From Brachypalpus laphriformis (taxonomy: Eukaryota > Arthropoda > Insecta > Diptera > Syrphidae): DNA of 64,000 nucleotides. This document shows positions 34,816 to 45,154 of this stretch, piece by piece (positions within the stretch are counted from its first letter, which is position 1; every line of letters starts with the position of its first letter). Location: NCBI GenBank assembly GCA_945910035.1, contig OX246754.1, positions 38,362,678-38,426,677 on the forward strand, read 5' to 3'. The position numbers were made by a program, and so were the translations under genes. Below the pieces are notes generated by a model. That model saw nothing but the letters and a program-made list of their open reading frames with translations. It was not told the DNA's origin and did no database searches.

Positions 34816-35057
34816 CAGGGTTATCGTGAATAAAATTTCCCTCGGAATTTTCCCCCCGAACAAAAATTAGGTGCCTTAAAAAAAGAGGAAATAATTCCGC
34901 GGAAAAGAAATAGGTACCATGGATGATAATTCAGGAAAATTTCAACGCAATGGCGATACTTAATCTTTCCCCGATGAATTTTTTACCTATTTTTAAAGAT
35001 ACCTAGTATTTGTTCGGGGGAAAAATTCCGAGGCAAAATTTATTCGCGATAACCCTG
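34816..35057. mobile_element. CAGGGTTATCG inverted-repeat MITE, copy A (242 bp)
   Basis: Left tip CAGGGTTATCGTGAATAAAA continuing through TCCCTCGGAATTTTCCCCCC; right tip is the inverted equivalent, ending TTTATTCGCGATAACCCTG. Arms are about 48 bp with a few mismatches. ATT lies directly outside each tip (34813-34815 and 35058-35060). No coding sequence. Confidence 0.82.
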
Positions 35058-35060
35058 ATT

Positions 35061-37320
35061 CTATTCATAGGACCCTTCTTTTTAATTCGCCATTCTATAG
35101 TTCAGTATTTTTATATTGGGGTAATGGGAATGGTAATAGGCCTCCATTTGGATCTCTTCAACTATTATTTATTCGTCGCTTCTGGCTGAATATTTGCAAG
35201 CAGTCGAATCTTAGATTGATAAGTTTAATGCTGGACGCAAAAGCCTCTTTAACTAAGGCTAAAACCTACAAAGCTATGTTTTGACGCACTGAAAGTTTTA
35301 TTGTAATGCAAGCGAATCTGTGCAGTCATTATCAAAATTGATGGCTTATAGTGAACGAGTTTGAACACTGGAATATTGTAGCTGCTCCAATTTTACTCTT
35401 ATTTAACACGAAAAAAAATGTACACAATAAAATTTGTATAAAAGTGATAAAGATCGTCCAGACGACGAGACAGCAATCAACAGCTGCTGTTCAGTCGACA
35501 GTATTTAACAGTCCTACCAGTTGTGAGGGCCAAATCGTCAAAACAACGTCGTGCTGATATTTTATTTACGCTTTCCACAATGTAATATGATTGTATAACC
35601 TTGTTTATGCTGAGGCGATTTAGATTTGACTTGGGTTCTAGGAAATTCACGTGGGTTCGACGTATTATACGCTTAAGTTGACTTACTGATTCTTTAGCAT
35701 TCCATCTTTTCGGTATAAATCACGGGACACAAATATCTAATAACAAAATCAAGCTTATACTGTAATATTTATAATAAATTTAAAACAGAATTCTAAACAT
35801 AATTGTTAAATAATTAACTTAATTTTCTAAAGAAAATAAAAATTATACATAATACGAATCATCAATCAAATCGAAAAACAATTAATAAATTTGCATACTA
35901 TTTTTTTGTATAGTGGTAGCTAGTGCAATTTTAGTTTTAGTTTTTCCCTTCTCCTCCTTAAAATTAAATTAATTGTTATTCCATCAGAGACACATCCATC
36001 CACCTTTCACCACAACCGTATTCCTTAATTGGAACATTTCATTTTTAATTTTGTATTTTTTTCGAAACAACTTGGCGATAAAAAAAATAAAAAATTGTAA
36101 CATAAATACAGATCACACACTACATAGATTTTAAAGAATTATAAAATAATAGTATAAATGAAACAAACAAAATAAGAAATCACCGCAACAAATATATAAC
36201 AAACAACAAACCGTTAATTATAAATATTAACAAAAAGTTTATTAATGTGTTATTAGCATTTTAAAAAACAAAACAAAAAAAAAAAAACAAAAACAATTTT
36301 CTTACATCTAAGGGATCATAATTTTTAAGTTATTCTAAATATTTTCATTATACCTATTTGTATAATTTAGTTAGAAATTTAAACAACAAAAAAAATAAAA
36401 ATAATAATTAAAATAAAACTTATAATTTAATTAAATCAATAAAATAATTTAATATATACATATACATATTACATATTAATTTCTAAAAGAAGCACCCCAA
36501 TTATAATATTTCTTTTTTTTTGTTTAGTTTAATGTAAAATTTGTTTTTATTTTATTTTCTATTTACCTGTACTGCAATATTTGATTTATATGTATATTTA
36601 ATAATAATTGTATTATTATTACTATTTTTTCTTTGTGTTGGATGGTTTTAACTCGTAAGAAACGTTTATTTTGAGAAAAACAAAATTAAATTTAGTGCAA
36701 AAAAAAAATACACAGACACACACTTGTTTTTTAATTATAATATTTTTTTGATAATAATTTTTAGGTTGGAGAACAAATTAATTTTTTGTAGAGATTCATT
36801 TACGTATAAAAAGAGGAAACAAACTTTGGACATTGTTTTGTTTTTTTTTTTTTCTTTTGGACACATTAAGCGGGAGTAAAAAAATCGATTAATATTATTT
36901 AACCAAATTTGTTTTCTTTCACATTAAAAAAAAAAAAAACGAAAAACAAAATTGTAATTAGTGTGTAATTTGAAGGTGTTTTTTTTTCTTTCGGAATCTA
37001 TTCCTTTATTTTATTTTCTATTATCACAAAATAATTAAAAACAAAAAAACGTAATAAACAAAGAATTAAAAAAAAATAAAAAATTGTTTATTATCATAAT
37101 TAAACTTTATTTATGGTTTTTATACTTACAGCCTGGAGAAGGGACTTACGAACCCGTATTTTCATTGTTATATTTTCCATTTTTTGAATGCAGTAAATCA
37201 CCGTCAACGTGAAGCATAGCTACATGTGTTGTTCAATAAGGTTAAGCGGCGCTTTACTTGACATTGTAAAGACTACTGCTGCCTCACTTTGCTTAAACTT
37301 TTTTATTGACATTTTCACAC
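35061..37320. other. AT-rich non-coding stretch of the p88-route intron
   Basis: Very AT-rich with many homopolymer runs and AATAAA strings. It resembles 3' UTR-like DNA and could include alternative distal p69 3' ends. A short frame at 35351-35557 has no recognisable domain. No gene identified. Confidence 0.4.
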
Positions 37321-37324
37321 ATAC

Positions 37325-37450
37325 TTTCTTACTTAGGTAGCGCTACAGTTCGGGGTGAATCTGGGCCTCAACCAACAAGCCGCCTTTCCATTTAGCTCGG
37401 TCTTTAGCACTCCACGTTGGTTGAGGTCCCCTTGAACTTGTAGCGCCGCC
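37325..37450 (-). mobile_element. RTE-like element, 3' end fragment
   Basis: Plus-strand reading TACTTAGGTAGCGCTACAGT followed by TCGGGGTGAATCTGGGCCTC and AACCAACAAGCC matches the complement of the 3' end of the RTE-type copy at 58.95-59.09 kb. Only the extreme 3' end survives, with the characteristic TAAGTAAG-type tail. Confidence 0.75.
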
Positions 37451-37751
37451 TACGGCGCGGAGGCCCTGCCTGAATTCCAAAACCTCAAAACAATGTGCAT
37501 CGTGAATGCATCACTGCTGTTGTGGTGCGATGTTATGATGCTTTCGTTATGCGATGCTCTGATGATGCGTTGCAATCTTTGAGGTTTTGGAACGATCTGA
37601 ATTAAAAAAAATAAAAATTTAGTGGTCGTTTTTAGTAAATTTTACAGAATGTATTATGTAATAAATAATTTAAAACAATTATTTCTTACAAATCTAGAGA
37701 GGATGCTTCCATTTTGGCGGAATAAAAAACAATAAAATGTCAAATGACATT

Positions 37752-38468
37752 CAGGGCTATCGTGAATAAAATTCCTCCCGAAATAACACGTCAACCTACA
37801 TATCTTTACGAAAAGTTTAGATTTAGATTTACTTCTTCAAACAGATCCGCTCAGTTAATTCCTCCACGGCTTTCTTGTTTGACTTCGGAACGTCAGTTTC
37901 TTGTAAGCTCTACTCGGTTGTGGAACTCTTTGCCACTCGAAATAAGAAGGATAGATTGCACAACAAGATTTAGAAGCAAATTAAAAGCACTTCTTTCCTA
38001 TAATACTTAGTTACCTTACTTCCTTTTAATTCAATATTAATTTACATAGTTCTGTTGTTTGATAATTATTCTTTCTTTCTTTCTTTCTCCTTTATATATA
38101 TATATATTTTTGTATACATATATGCACTGTTTTATTTTTATTTTTGTTAATCTTATTATTTGAATTTTACCTTTATTCTCATACAGCTCATGTAGCTTTC
38201 ATAATTTTAGTTTTTCATATTAAAGTTTAGCACTATTTTATAAGATAATGTATCTTACTGTGTTAACTAAACTCATTGAAATAAATAAATAAATAAATAA
38301 ATAAATAAATGTTTCCCATTTTCCAAAAATAGGTATCGGCAATGAATTTCGAACGAGGGAAAAAATTTCCCCCGCAAAAAATTGGTATCGTGAAAAAAGT
38401 TTCCCCCGGAATTTCAACAAAAAAATTCCGGGGGAACTTTTTTTCCCTCGGAATTGCCGATAACCCTG
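37752..38468. mobile_element. CAGGGYTATCG MITE, copy B, split by a LINE fragment
   Basis: Left tip CAGGGCTATCGTGAATAAAA and right tip GGAATTGCCGATAACCCTG, with ATT directly outside both (37749-37751 and 38469-38471), the same arrangement as copy A. The right arm contains several CCCCCGGAATTT-type repeats in inverted orientation. A non-LTR 3' fragment (about 37776-38310) lies inside, accounting for the larger size of 717 bp. Confidence 0.78.
37776..38310 (+). pseudogene. 3' fragment of a CR1-like LINE with (AAAT)n tail
   Basis: The plus-strand frame running to 38010 ends in LIPPRLSCLTSERQFLVSST followed by RLWNSLPLEIRR, the C-terminal signature seen in CR1/jockey-type LINEs. A 3' UTR of about 270 bp and an (AATA)n run at 38280-38309 follow. 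It is strongly 5'-truncated. Confidence 0.75.
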
Positions 38469-38767
38469 ATTAGTTCACGATGCGCTGTTTGCTTTTGTTT
38501 GCGCAGTAGATACATTCACAATGCGTTTTGAAACGTTATACAGACGTTTGGGAATGGTTGATCTCGCAGTACTGCGTTTTGGAATTCATATTAGTTTTGT
38601 TTTCACCATATACATTTTGATAATATTTCTTCTTAAACCGGAAAACGCCGTAACTTAAAAGCTATCTGAGGTAAAAAAAAGTTCTGTAAACGGATATCAA
38701 TTCAACATAAAGTTCTTAATCAGAAATGTCCTTTTGATTTTAATTTGCGCGTATTAAGGCGGTTATG

Positions 38768-38804
38768 AGAGTGAGATATATATATAGATAGAGAGAAAGA
38801 GAGC

Positions 38805-38842
<38 letters not shown>

Positions 38843-38850
38843 GAGAGAGA
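38768..38850. repeat. GA-rich microsatellite
   Basis: ATATATATAGATAGAGAGAA followed by a long GAGA tract to about 38850. Simple repeat; GA tracts can bind GAGA factor in flies, but nothing further supports a regulatory role here. Confidence 0.8.
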
Positions 38851-38934
38851 AAGGTTATTGTAGTGGTTTGAAACTCAGATGTTAGGTTTCAGAAAAACGT
38901 CGGAGTTGGTTTCCATATAACTGGCGATCTTCTT

Positions 38935-38990
38935 CCTATTTCGGCGAGATTATGATCCGAAGACAGGAGATCATTACCCTTCCAACCGCA
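38935..38990 (-). mobile_element. hairpin SINE-like element, truncated copy 6
   Basis: CTTCTTCCTATTTCGGCGAG then GATTATGATCCGAAGACAGG and AGATCATTACCC: the tail and stem-loop of the family with mismatches. The head is missing beyond the ACCGCATT portion. No target duplication resolved. Confidence 0.65.
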
Positions 38991-39063
38991 TTCCAGATAA
39001 GTGGCAATATATATAAAGACTCATAAAATGCGTTTCATGTCAACCAGAGACCGTTAAAAAACT

Positions 39064-39163
39064 GGGGTCGAATCACGTCCTCCGTCAACTGAGATCTCGT
39101 CACGCATGCAATTTGTATGTATGTTATTGCTAGATCTGTTGACGGAGGACGCGATTCGACCCC
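39064..39163. repeat. 100-bp near-perfect inverted repeat
   Basis: GGGGTCGAATCACGTCCTCC at the left and GGAGGACGCGATTCGACCCC at the right, with arms of about 34 bp (extending through GTCAACTGAGATCT and AGATCTGTTGAC) around a short spacer. It would fold into a long hairpin. No coding, no clear target duplication. Confidence 0.85.
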
Positions 39164-39384
39164 TGATCAGAAACTCAAAAAAAAAAGTTCATAAAAAATA
39201 GTTTTATTTAAAAAAAAAAAATTCTTAGGGTAAGGAGAAAATTCTTATTGTAAACTTAAGTTCTCAAAGACGATTAAGCAAAAAAAAAAAAAAAAAATAA
39301 ATGCTAAGAATAGATACAAGCGCCAAAAAGTGTGCGTGGTCCTGTATAATGTATGCATGAATTATAGAAGAGAATTACTATTTA

Positions 39385-40495
39385 CTTACTACAGTCCGGG
39401 GTGGACGTGGGCCTCAACCAACAAACCTCTCCAGCCAGCTGCCTCCAGTTGCGCACGCCAAGTTGGTTGAGGTACCCCTCCACTTGTTTGCGCCACCTAC
39501 CACGAGGTCGTTGTCTACTGTTCGGCATTGTACCTTCTCCTCCACTCACCGTTTATACAGACGGGACCAAAGATCGCTCGAAAAACTTTCCTCTCAAAAT
39601 AATCAAGGGCAGCCTCATCCGATAAGGCCTCTGCGCCATACAGAAGGACTGGGATGATTAGTGTCTTAAATATTATATCTGTCTATTGTGGCGTTGTGTC
39701 TAAGACGCCGATGTTGGGTGCCCTTTTTTGTAGACAGCATATATTTTGTTTTGCTTTCATTGACCGCTAAACCCATTTTGGCTGCCTCGATCTCAAGACT
39801 CGCAAAAGCCCGCTGAGTTCTTCCGATTATGTCAATGTCATCGGCTTAAGCGAGTAGTTGTACAGACTTGTAAAAGATTGTACCTCCGGTGTTGGCTTGT
39901 GAGTTTCGTACAATTCTCTCAAGTACTATGTTAAAGAGATCGCATGATAGCGCGTCACCTTGTCTAAGACCTTTCCTGACATCGAACGGTTCGGTGAAGT
40001 TCTTACCGACTTTGATGGAGCAGCGATTGTCATTCTGCACAAACGGACGAGCTTGGCAGGGATGTCAAGACTAGACATGGCTTTATAAAGTTCTTCTCTA
40101 TAGATGCTGTCATAGGCGGCCTTGAAATCGATAAAGAGGTGGTGAGTATCGATTTGGAATTCTTGAGTTTTCTGCCGTAGTGTGAAGATTTGATCGATGG
40201 TTGACTTTCCTGTCCTGAAATTGCACTGATAGGGTCCAATCAGGCTCTTGATAAAAGGTTTCAGGCGTTCACACAATATCGCAGAAAAGATCTTGCATGC
40301 GATGTTGAGGACACTGATGCCTCTATAATTGGCGCAGTTGAGGGAATCTCCTTTCTTGTGGATCGGGCAAACGATGCTGAGATTCCATTCATCAGGCATA
40401 CACTCGTCTGACTAAATCTTAGAGATGAGTTGGTATATGCACTCAACCTTTTCATCACCAGGTGCCTTGAAAAGTTCGGCCAGTAAGCCGTCAGG
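39385..40495 (-). pseudogene. RTE-like retrotransposon, reverse transcriptase and 3' end
   Basis: Minus-strand frames 40399-39926 and 40040-39846 carry PDEWNLSIVCPIHKKGD, NCANYRGISVLNIACKIFSA, GPYQCNFRTGKSTIDQIFTL, HHLFIDFKAAYDSI, and KGLRQGDALSCDLFNIVLE followed, across a stop, by a decayed ADDIDIIG palm. This is the RTE-type RT common in insects. The 3' end (39385-39560) ends in a TAAGTAAA-type tail. An overlap of the frames near 40000-40070 marks a frameshift. The 5' side ends abruptly at GPDG near 40495. Confidence 0.85.
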
Positions 40496-41955
40496 TCCAG
40501 CAGGCGGAATATAGCTAGCCGTTATAAACAATTCAGTTTTATTATCTAACACTAAGCATACTATCACCTGATCAACATCTATGTTAGAGGTCAATGGTAA
40601 AGAATTCGATCTTAACTCAATCTGTCTACAAAGAAAAACGGATCGGATAGCAATCAATACACCACCACCCTTTTCCTTACCAGTTTTCAAGTAACTCCGA
40701 TCTTTCCTAAACACATTGTATAAATTAGGTTTAAAAATCTCAGGTGTTAGATGACTATCATTTATACCACTCTCAGTTATAATAATAATATCATAAGAGC
40801 CCGATGAGGACGAGACAAAAATATTACTTAGTTTTGCTCTTAAACCACCTACGTTTTGATAGTACATATAATGATAAATTGTTTTACTAACGACTAGTAC
40901 ATTTTTTTACTGTAACCGAGTATGGCCAATTAAAAGAATTGTTGAAAATAAAATTGAAACTGTCGGTTGGTACACTCAGCTTGAAGTTAACATGCTTTAT
41001 TTCCGACGCGTCAGTCCCTTTCTTAGTCAATTTAAAGCACTTGAATTGGCCAGCAGGAATATCAGTTTTACCTGAGATATGTTTAATTATATCTTCAGGT
41101 TTCGTATCAGCACGAAATTTAGATATATGTAACCATTTAGATGAAAAAATCGCATTAAGAGATGTATACTCGTAGAATGATAACACGCTGTTGATTTAGG
41201 TTTGATTTATTGAGCTTCACCAGTTTCCAATCATTTTTCCTTTTGTTTACATTTTTATTTTCGTCAACATCAGCATATGTTTCACCTTCCGCGTTGTCAC
41301 CAGAGGGTAAAGTAGTAACACTTCGATTAGCTTGCAGAACTGTGATAACATCATTATTCTCTAACTCTCTCGCAGCAGCGGCAGCTGATGTAACAGGAAT
41401 GGTATCAACAACATAAACAACGTCATTATTTGCAGCTAGTTCAATAGCAACAGCATATGTGTCATCAACCTTCGAATCATTCGGGGGAGAGGAATCCGAC
41501 GGAGGAACGGATACAACGGCGCAGCGGTGGCCACTTGACGATCATCTCTCTGAGAGTTTCGTACATTGGCATTGGGAGTGAGTTGGGGTTTACCCAATTT
41601 CAATGTACTTAAATCCCGTCTCATGATAGATGGAGAGTTTTTGTTATAATTTGTTCCAACGATCGTCACTGCTGACAAATTTTTATTTTTTATATGAGCT
41701 TTGATTTATGGTGGTTACACGTACCTCTCTACTTCGATCTAGAACGTGTTTTGCCCGTGAATATGTATCACAATTATTTTTTACGTTGATAAAATTCGAA
41801 AAATCGCGTTTTAGATCATTAACACTTTGATTAAATTTACGAATAATCTCATCGAGTTTTTTAACGTAAATCGATACAGATTTAGTGCTACACTCATTAC
41901 ATTTAAAGAAAATGTTATTGTTTAATTGAATGATATTAAAATCAATTTTGTGTTT
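40496..41955 (-). pseudogene. CR1-like ORF1 tail and endonuclease domain, broken
   Basis: Minus strand, right to left: frames near 41678-41436 and 41186-40887 are the tail of an ORF1 protein, ending NWPYSVTVKKC. At 40867 an ORF2 begins MYYQNVGGLRAKLSNIFVSS and reads IIIITESGINDSHL, the E of which is an endonuclease metal ligand, then YNVFRKDRSY and GGGVLIAIRS, the N-terminal part of an APE-type endonuclease. It stops at about ITASYIPP, where it runs in frame into RTE sequence (GPDGLLAELFK). The rest of the endonuclease and the RT are gone. Confidence 0.78.
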
Positions 41956-41960
41956 TCTCC

Positions 41961-42060
41961 AGGATCTGCCGAAGTGTGAAGATTTGATCGATCTTGTTGA
42001 GGAGACTGATGCCTCTATAATTGGCGCAGTTGAGGGGGTCTCCTTTCTTGTGGATCGTAT
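41961..42060 (-). mobile_element. short RTE-like fragment
   Basis: GGATCTGCCGAAGTGTGAAG and TTGATCGATCTTGTTGAGGA, then CTGATGCCTCTATAATTGGC, match the complement of two separated parts of the RTE RT at 40.17-40.36 kb, joined by an internal deletion. A second, separate RTE copy on the far side of the CR1-like block. Confidence 0.65.
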
Positions 42061-42207
42061 ACTTCGCTTCCAAGACTGATAGATTGAAGTTAAATGAGGG
42101 TTTTTTAATGGTTAATCGGCTCCTGTTCTACCATTTACTGATTTCAGTGCTCCCGTTCACAGAGACAATTATTCAATACACTAGAAAATCGGTACTTCCT
42201 CAAACTA

Positions 42208-43425
42208 CGGAGGGACTAACAAAAGTTCGCTTAGTTGGTGTCAATTTAGTAGTTTTAAAAAAAAACATACATTTCTGTAGCTTATAGTCTAACAATATTT
42301 ATTTCCAAATTTCAGAACAATAGGTAAAAATGGAGACGAGAAAGAGAAAAATGAGTGACGTGACGTAAGCTCGGTTGAAGTTCCACCGCCAACACAGGAA
42401 GAAATTCGTTTTGCCATTCTCTTCGGATTTCGACGTCAACTCTCGCCAGTCAAAATTCTGCACAAATGCCAAAATGCATGCGGAATAAACGCACCATCTC
42501 TTGTTACTATTTCAAAGTGGTTTCGAAGATTCCAGACTGGCCATTTTTCTGTGAAGGATGAATCCCGTGAAGGTCGGCCCAAATCCTCGACAGACGATAC
42601 AAATGTGGCCCTGGTGAAGGCTAAAATTGAAGAAGATGCCAGGATGACACAGGAGATGATACCGAATGAACTGGGCTAGAATGCTATGGCTGTGTCACGA
42701 ATTTTAAATTATCACCTGAAAATTCGAAGAAGTCAGCTGGATGGGTTCAAAAAAATTTCAATGGAGAGCAAAAAGAGGCTTGTGTTCGTTTTCCTCAATA
42801 TTTCCTGGATAAGTTTGAAAATGGAGAGTCAAGCTGCTTCAATAAGATCGTTACAGGTGATGAATCTTGGTTTTACAAGTACGACCCGGAAACCAAACAG
42901 CAGTCCATGGTATGGAGCCCAGGAGCTGCAAATCCTCCAATAAAGGCCAAACAACAAAAAACAGCGACAAAAGTTATGATGTCGATGTACTTCAACAGGG
43001 CGAAAATGGTCGCCGTCATCCCGCTTAAAACTGGTCAGACAGTCGCTGCTAATTGGTATACTGAAACTTGCTTACCACATAATTTACTAGGACACCGACA
43101 AAAAGAGGAGCTACGCCGCTACTTTTTGCACCACGACAATGCGCCTGCGCACGCTGTTGAAAAAACCAACAACATTCTTGCGCTCTCGGGCATCAATGAA
43201 ATTCGCCCAGCATCATTATTGCAGTCAATGTAGAAATCGAAACCTCCAAAAAGAGGAGTTTGAAAGCTGTTTTGAAAGATGGATCTATTGGCTGAAGAAA
43301 TGTATTGAAATAAATGGGAATTATGTGGAGAAATTAAAAAAAGATGAAGATTAAATATCCAAAGTTAAAATTATTTTTGTGTTTTATTATTCAATCAACT
43401 AAGCGAACTTATATTAGTCTCTACG
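42208..43425 (+). mobile_element. mariner element, 1218 bp, with TA target duplication
   Basis: Terminal repeats CGGAGGGACTAACAAAAGTT and the complement of the right tip CGTAGAGACTAATATAAGTT, both followed by CGCTTAGTTG; TA flanks both ends (42206-42207 and 43426-43427). The plus strand carries a decayed transposase from about 42390 to 43354. It ends 296 bp before the p88 zinc-finger exon. Confidence 0.88.
42390..43354 (+). pseudogene. mariner-type transposase, frameshifted and internally deleted
   Basis: Motifs on the plus strand in order: EEIRFAILFGFRRQLSPVKI, KWFRRFQTGHFSVKDESREG followed by RPKSSTDD, a second helix region with a TAG stop (near 42677), GDESWFYKYDPETKQQSMVW with the first catalytic Asp, KVMMSMYFN, and HHDNAPAHAVEKTNN with the second. 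The segment that should supply PPYSPDLAPCDF, including the third aspartate, has been deleted after GINEIRPAS; the C-terminus EINGNYVEKLKKDED survives in another frame. Inactive. Confidence 0.85.
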
Positions 43426-43721
43426 TATTATGCTCTGGTCGTTATGCGAGTGGTTTAGAAATGAATCACTTAAATTGGTACACATTTGTAGATGTACAAA
43501 AATAACGTAGTTCAGAAAAGAACGTGCGGTAAAAGTTAGACCTATCCTTACAACAAATTGTTTACTTGGAATTGAATGCTCTTATTAGATAAGGTAGTAG
43601 AAGCCAGAATTCAGGATACATCCTACATTTCTTATCAAAAATCGCAGCTATACACATACATACAGGTGTTTGCCTAAATAGATTCTTACTAATAGACAAA
43701 AACTTTTGATTTTACTTTCAG

Positions 43722-45154
43722 TTCACCTCAATAACTCACCTGAGTTGTCACAAAGACTTTTCGGTGTCAATAAACCACCACCGCCACCCCCGCCACCAAC
43801 ATCATCTGCATCATTGTCATCATTATCATCAACGCCAGCACCACTGATTCAGTCAGCACCACATACCCCATTACAAGTCTCAAATTCTGTCCCAGTTGTA
43901 CAAATACCTCAACCATTGGCAGCAACAGCACCTCAACCACAACCACTAGCAGCATCAACACCAACACAAATTCCAGAAATTCTAGATCCTGCCACTCATT
44001 TGCCAACAGCACTCGGCTTAAAAATTCGTGTACATCCAATTGCCCAACAAGCAAATCAACAACAAAATCTCAATAACAACTCAGCTACATCCTTGCTACA
44101 GCAACAACTACGTAGTAGCGATTCTCTCTCAAATAACAACAACAGCAACAAAATCAATAACTCATTATCATCAGCCGATCAACCAGCAAGTAATCAGCCA
44201 TTAGAAAGACAACAGTCAAATAACGATTCCAACATCATTCAGCCGCCATCATCGAATAATTTACATCATCAGTTCCTCTTACATATGGCCACAAATCCTA
44301 TCGTTAAAACTGAATATTTGCTCAAGAACGACTCGAACAACGATGAGAATGTGATGCCAATCGATGCATCATCACCACAACCAAACAGTAATGCTCAAAA
44401 CGATAAGTCTGAAACAGAAGGTGCTACACCAACGATTATTGACCTTATACCCTCACCCACAAATCCAAACGATACTGAGGCACAACTTCAACAAGAGAAA
44501 GATGAATCTCCACCAGTGACGCCACGTAACCCGCGTCCTGTACAAAGAAGACGAATTCGGCGTAAAGCTCAGTCGACTGTCGACGATCAAGCTGAACACT
44601 TAACAGAAATGTCAGTCCGAGGCTTGGATCTATTTCGCTATGCTAGCATAACTGAGGGTGTCTACCAGTGCACAGAATGTGCCAAGGAAAACGTACAAAA
44701 GACCTTCAAGAATAAGTACAGCTTTCAGAGGCACGCGTTCCTCTACCATGAGGGCAAACACCGCAAAGTGTTTCCATGCCCCGTGTGCGGCAAGGAATTC
44801 TCTCGTCCTGATAAAATGAAAAATCATATGAAAATGACTCACGAGGGATTTGTTCCCAAGGATGTGGGCTATCATCCGCTTAATTACTTAATAACTGCTG
44901 CTGCTGCTGGAGAAATACAACATTTGTTCCATCAAATCGATCAGAATAGTCCACCGGCCGGAGAATCAAATTCTGGTAACACCGATGGCATGTCCACAAC
45001 ATCGCAACATCCTCCGCCACCGCCGCCATTGATAAAGCTGAAAAACGAGATCCATGCCATTCGTCGTCATGCTCATGAGTCATCGCCTTCACCGCCGCCG
45101 CCTCTTGGTGGCCACGAGGGAAGTATTATCACCGCTCAGGAGGAAGTCAAGTAA
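43722..45154 (+). CDS. ttk: tramtrack p88-type terminal exon: alternative C2H2 finger pair
   Basis: Strong acceptor TTTTACTTTCAG before 43722, requiring one base carried from upstream, which only exon 4 (ending 23153, phase 1) supplies. The joined protein is 743 aa. Drosophila p88 is a little longer. The exon begins HLNNSPELSQRLFGVNKPPP, then a long Pro/Gln/Asn/Ser-rich region, a basic RRRIRRKAQS stretch, and two C2H2 fingers at about residues 583-640: CTECAKEN...QRHAFLYH, with an unusually long Cys-to-His spacing, and CPVCGKEFSRPDKMKNHMKM ending in TH. These are the p88 fingers I recall from Drosophila. Stop TAA at 45152-45154. The stop overlaps CAA|GTAAGC, which could serve as a donor for an unseen further exon. 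Confidence 0.96.

Noticed and set aside
37472..38590. GAATTCCAAAAC inverted termini suggesting a larger element around the second CAGGG MITE
   Set aside because: The match is only 12 bp, internal palindromes with the same motif confuse the boundaries, and no duplication is seen.
43682..43721. Alternative p88 acceptor at 43681 (AAATAG) that would give phase 0 after exon 5
   Set aside because: It has no pyrimidine tract and would make p88 include exon 5; the strong acceptor TTTTACTTTCAG at 43721 fits exon 4 in phase and agrees with the shared-region length I recall for Drosophila.
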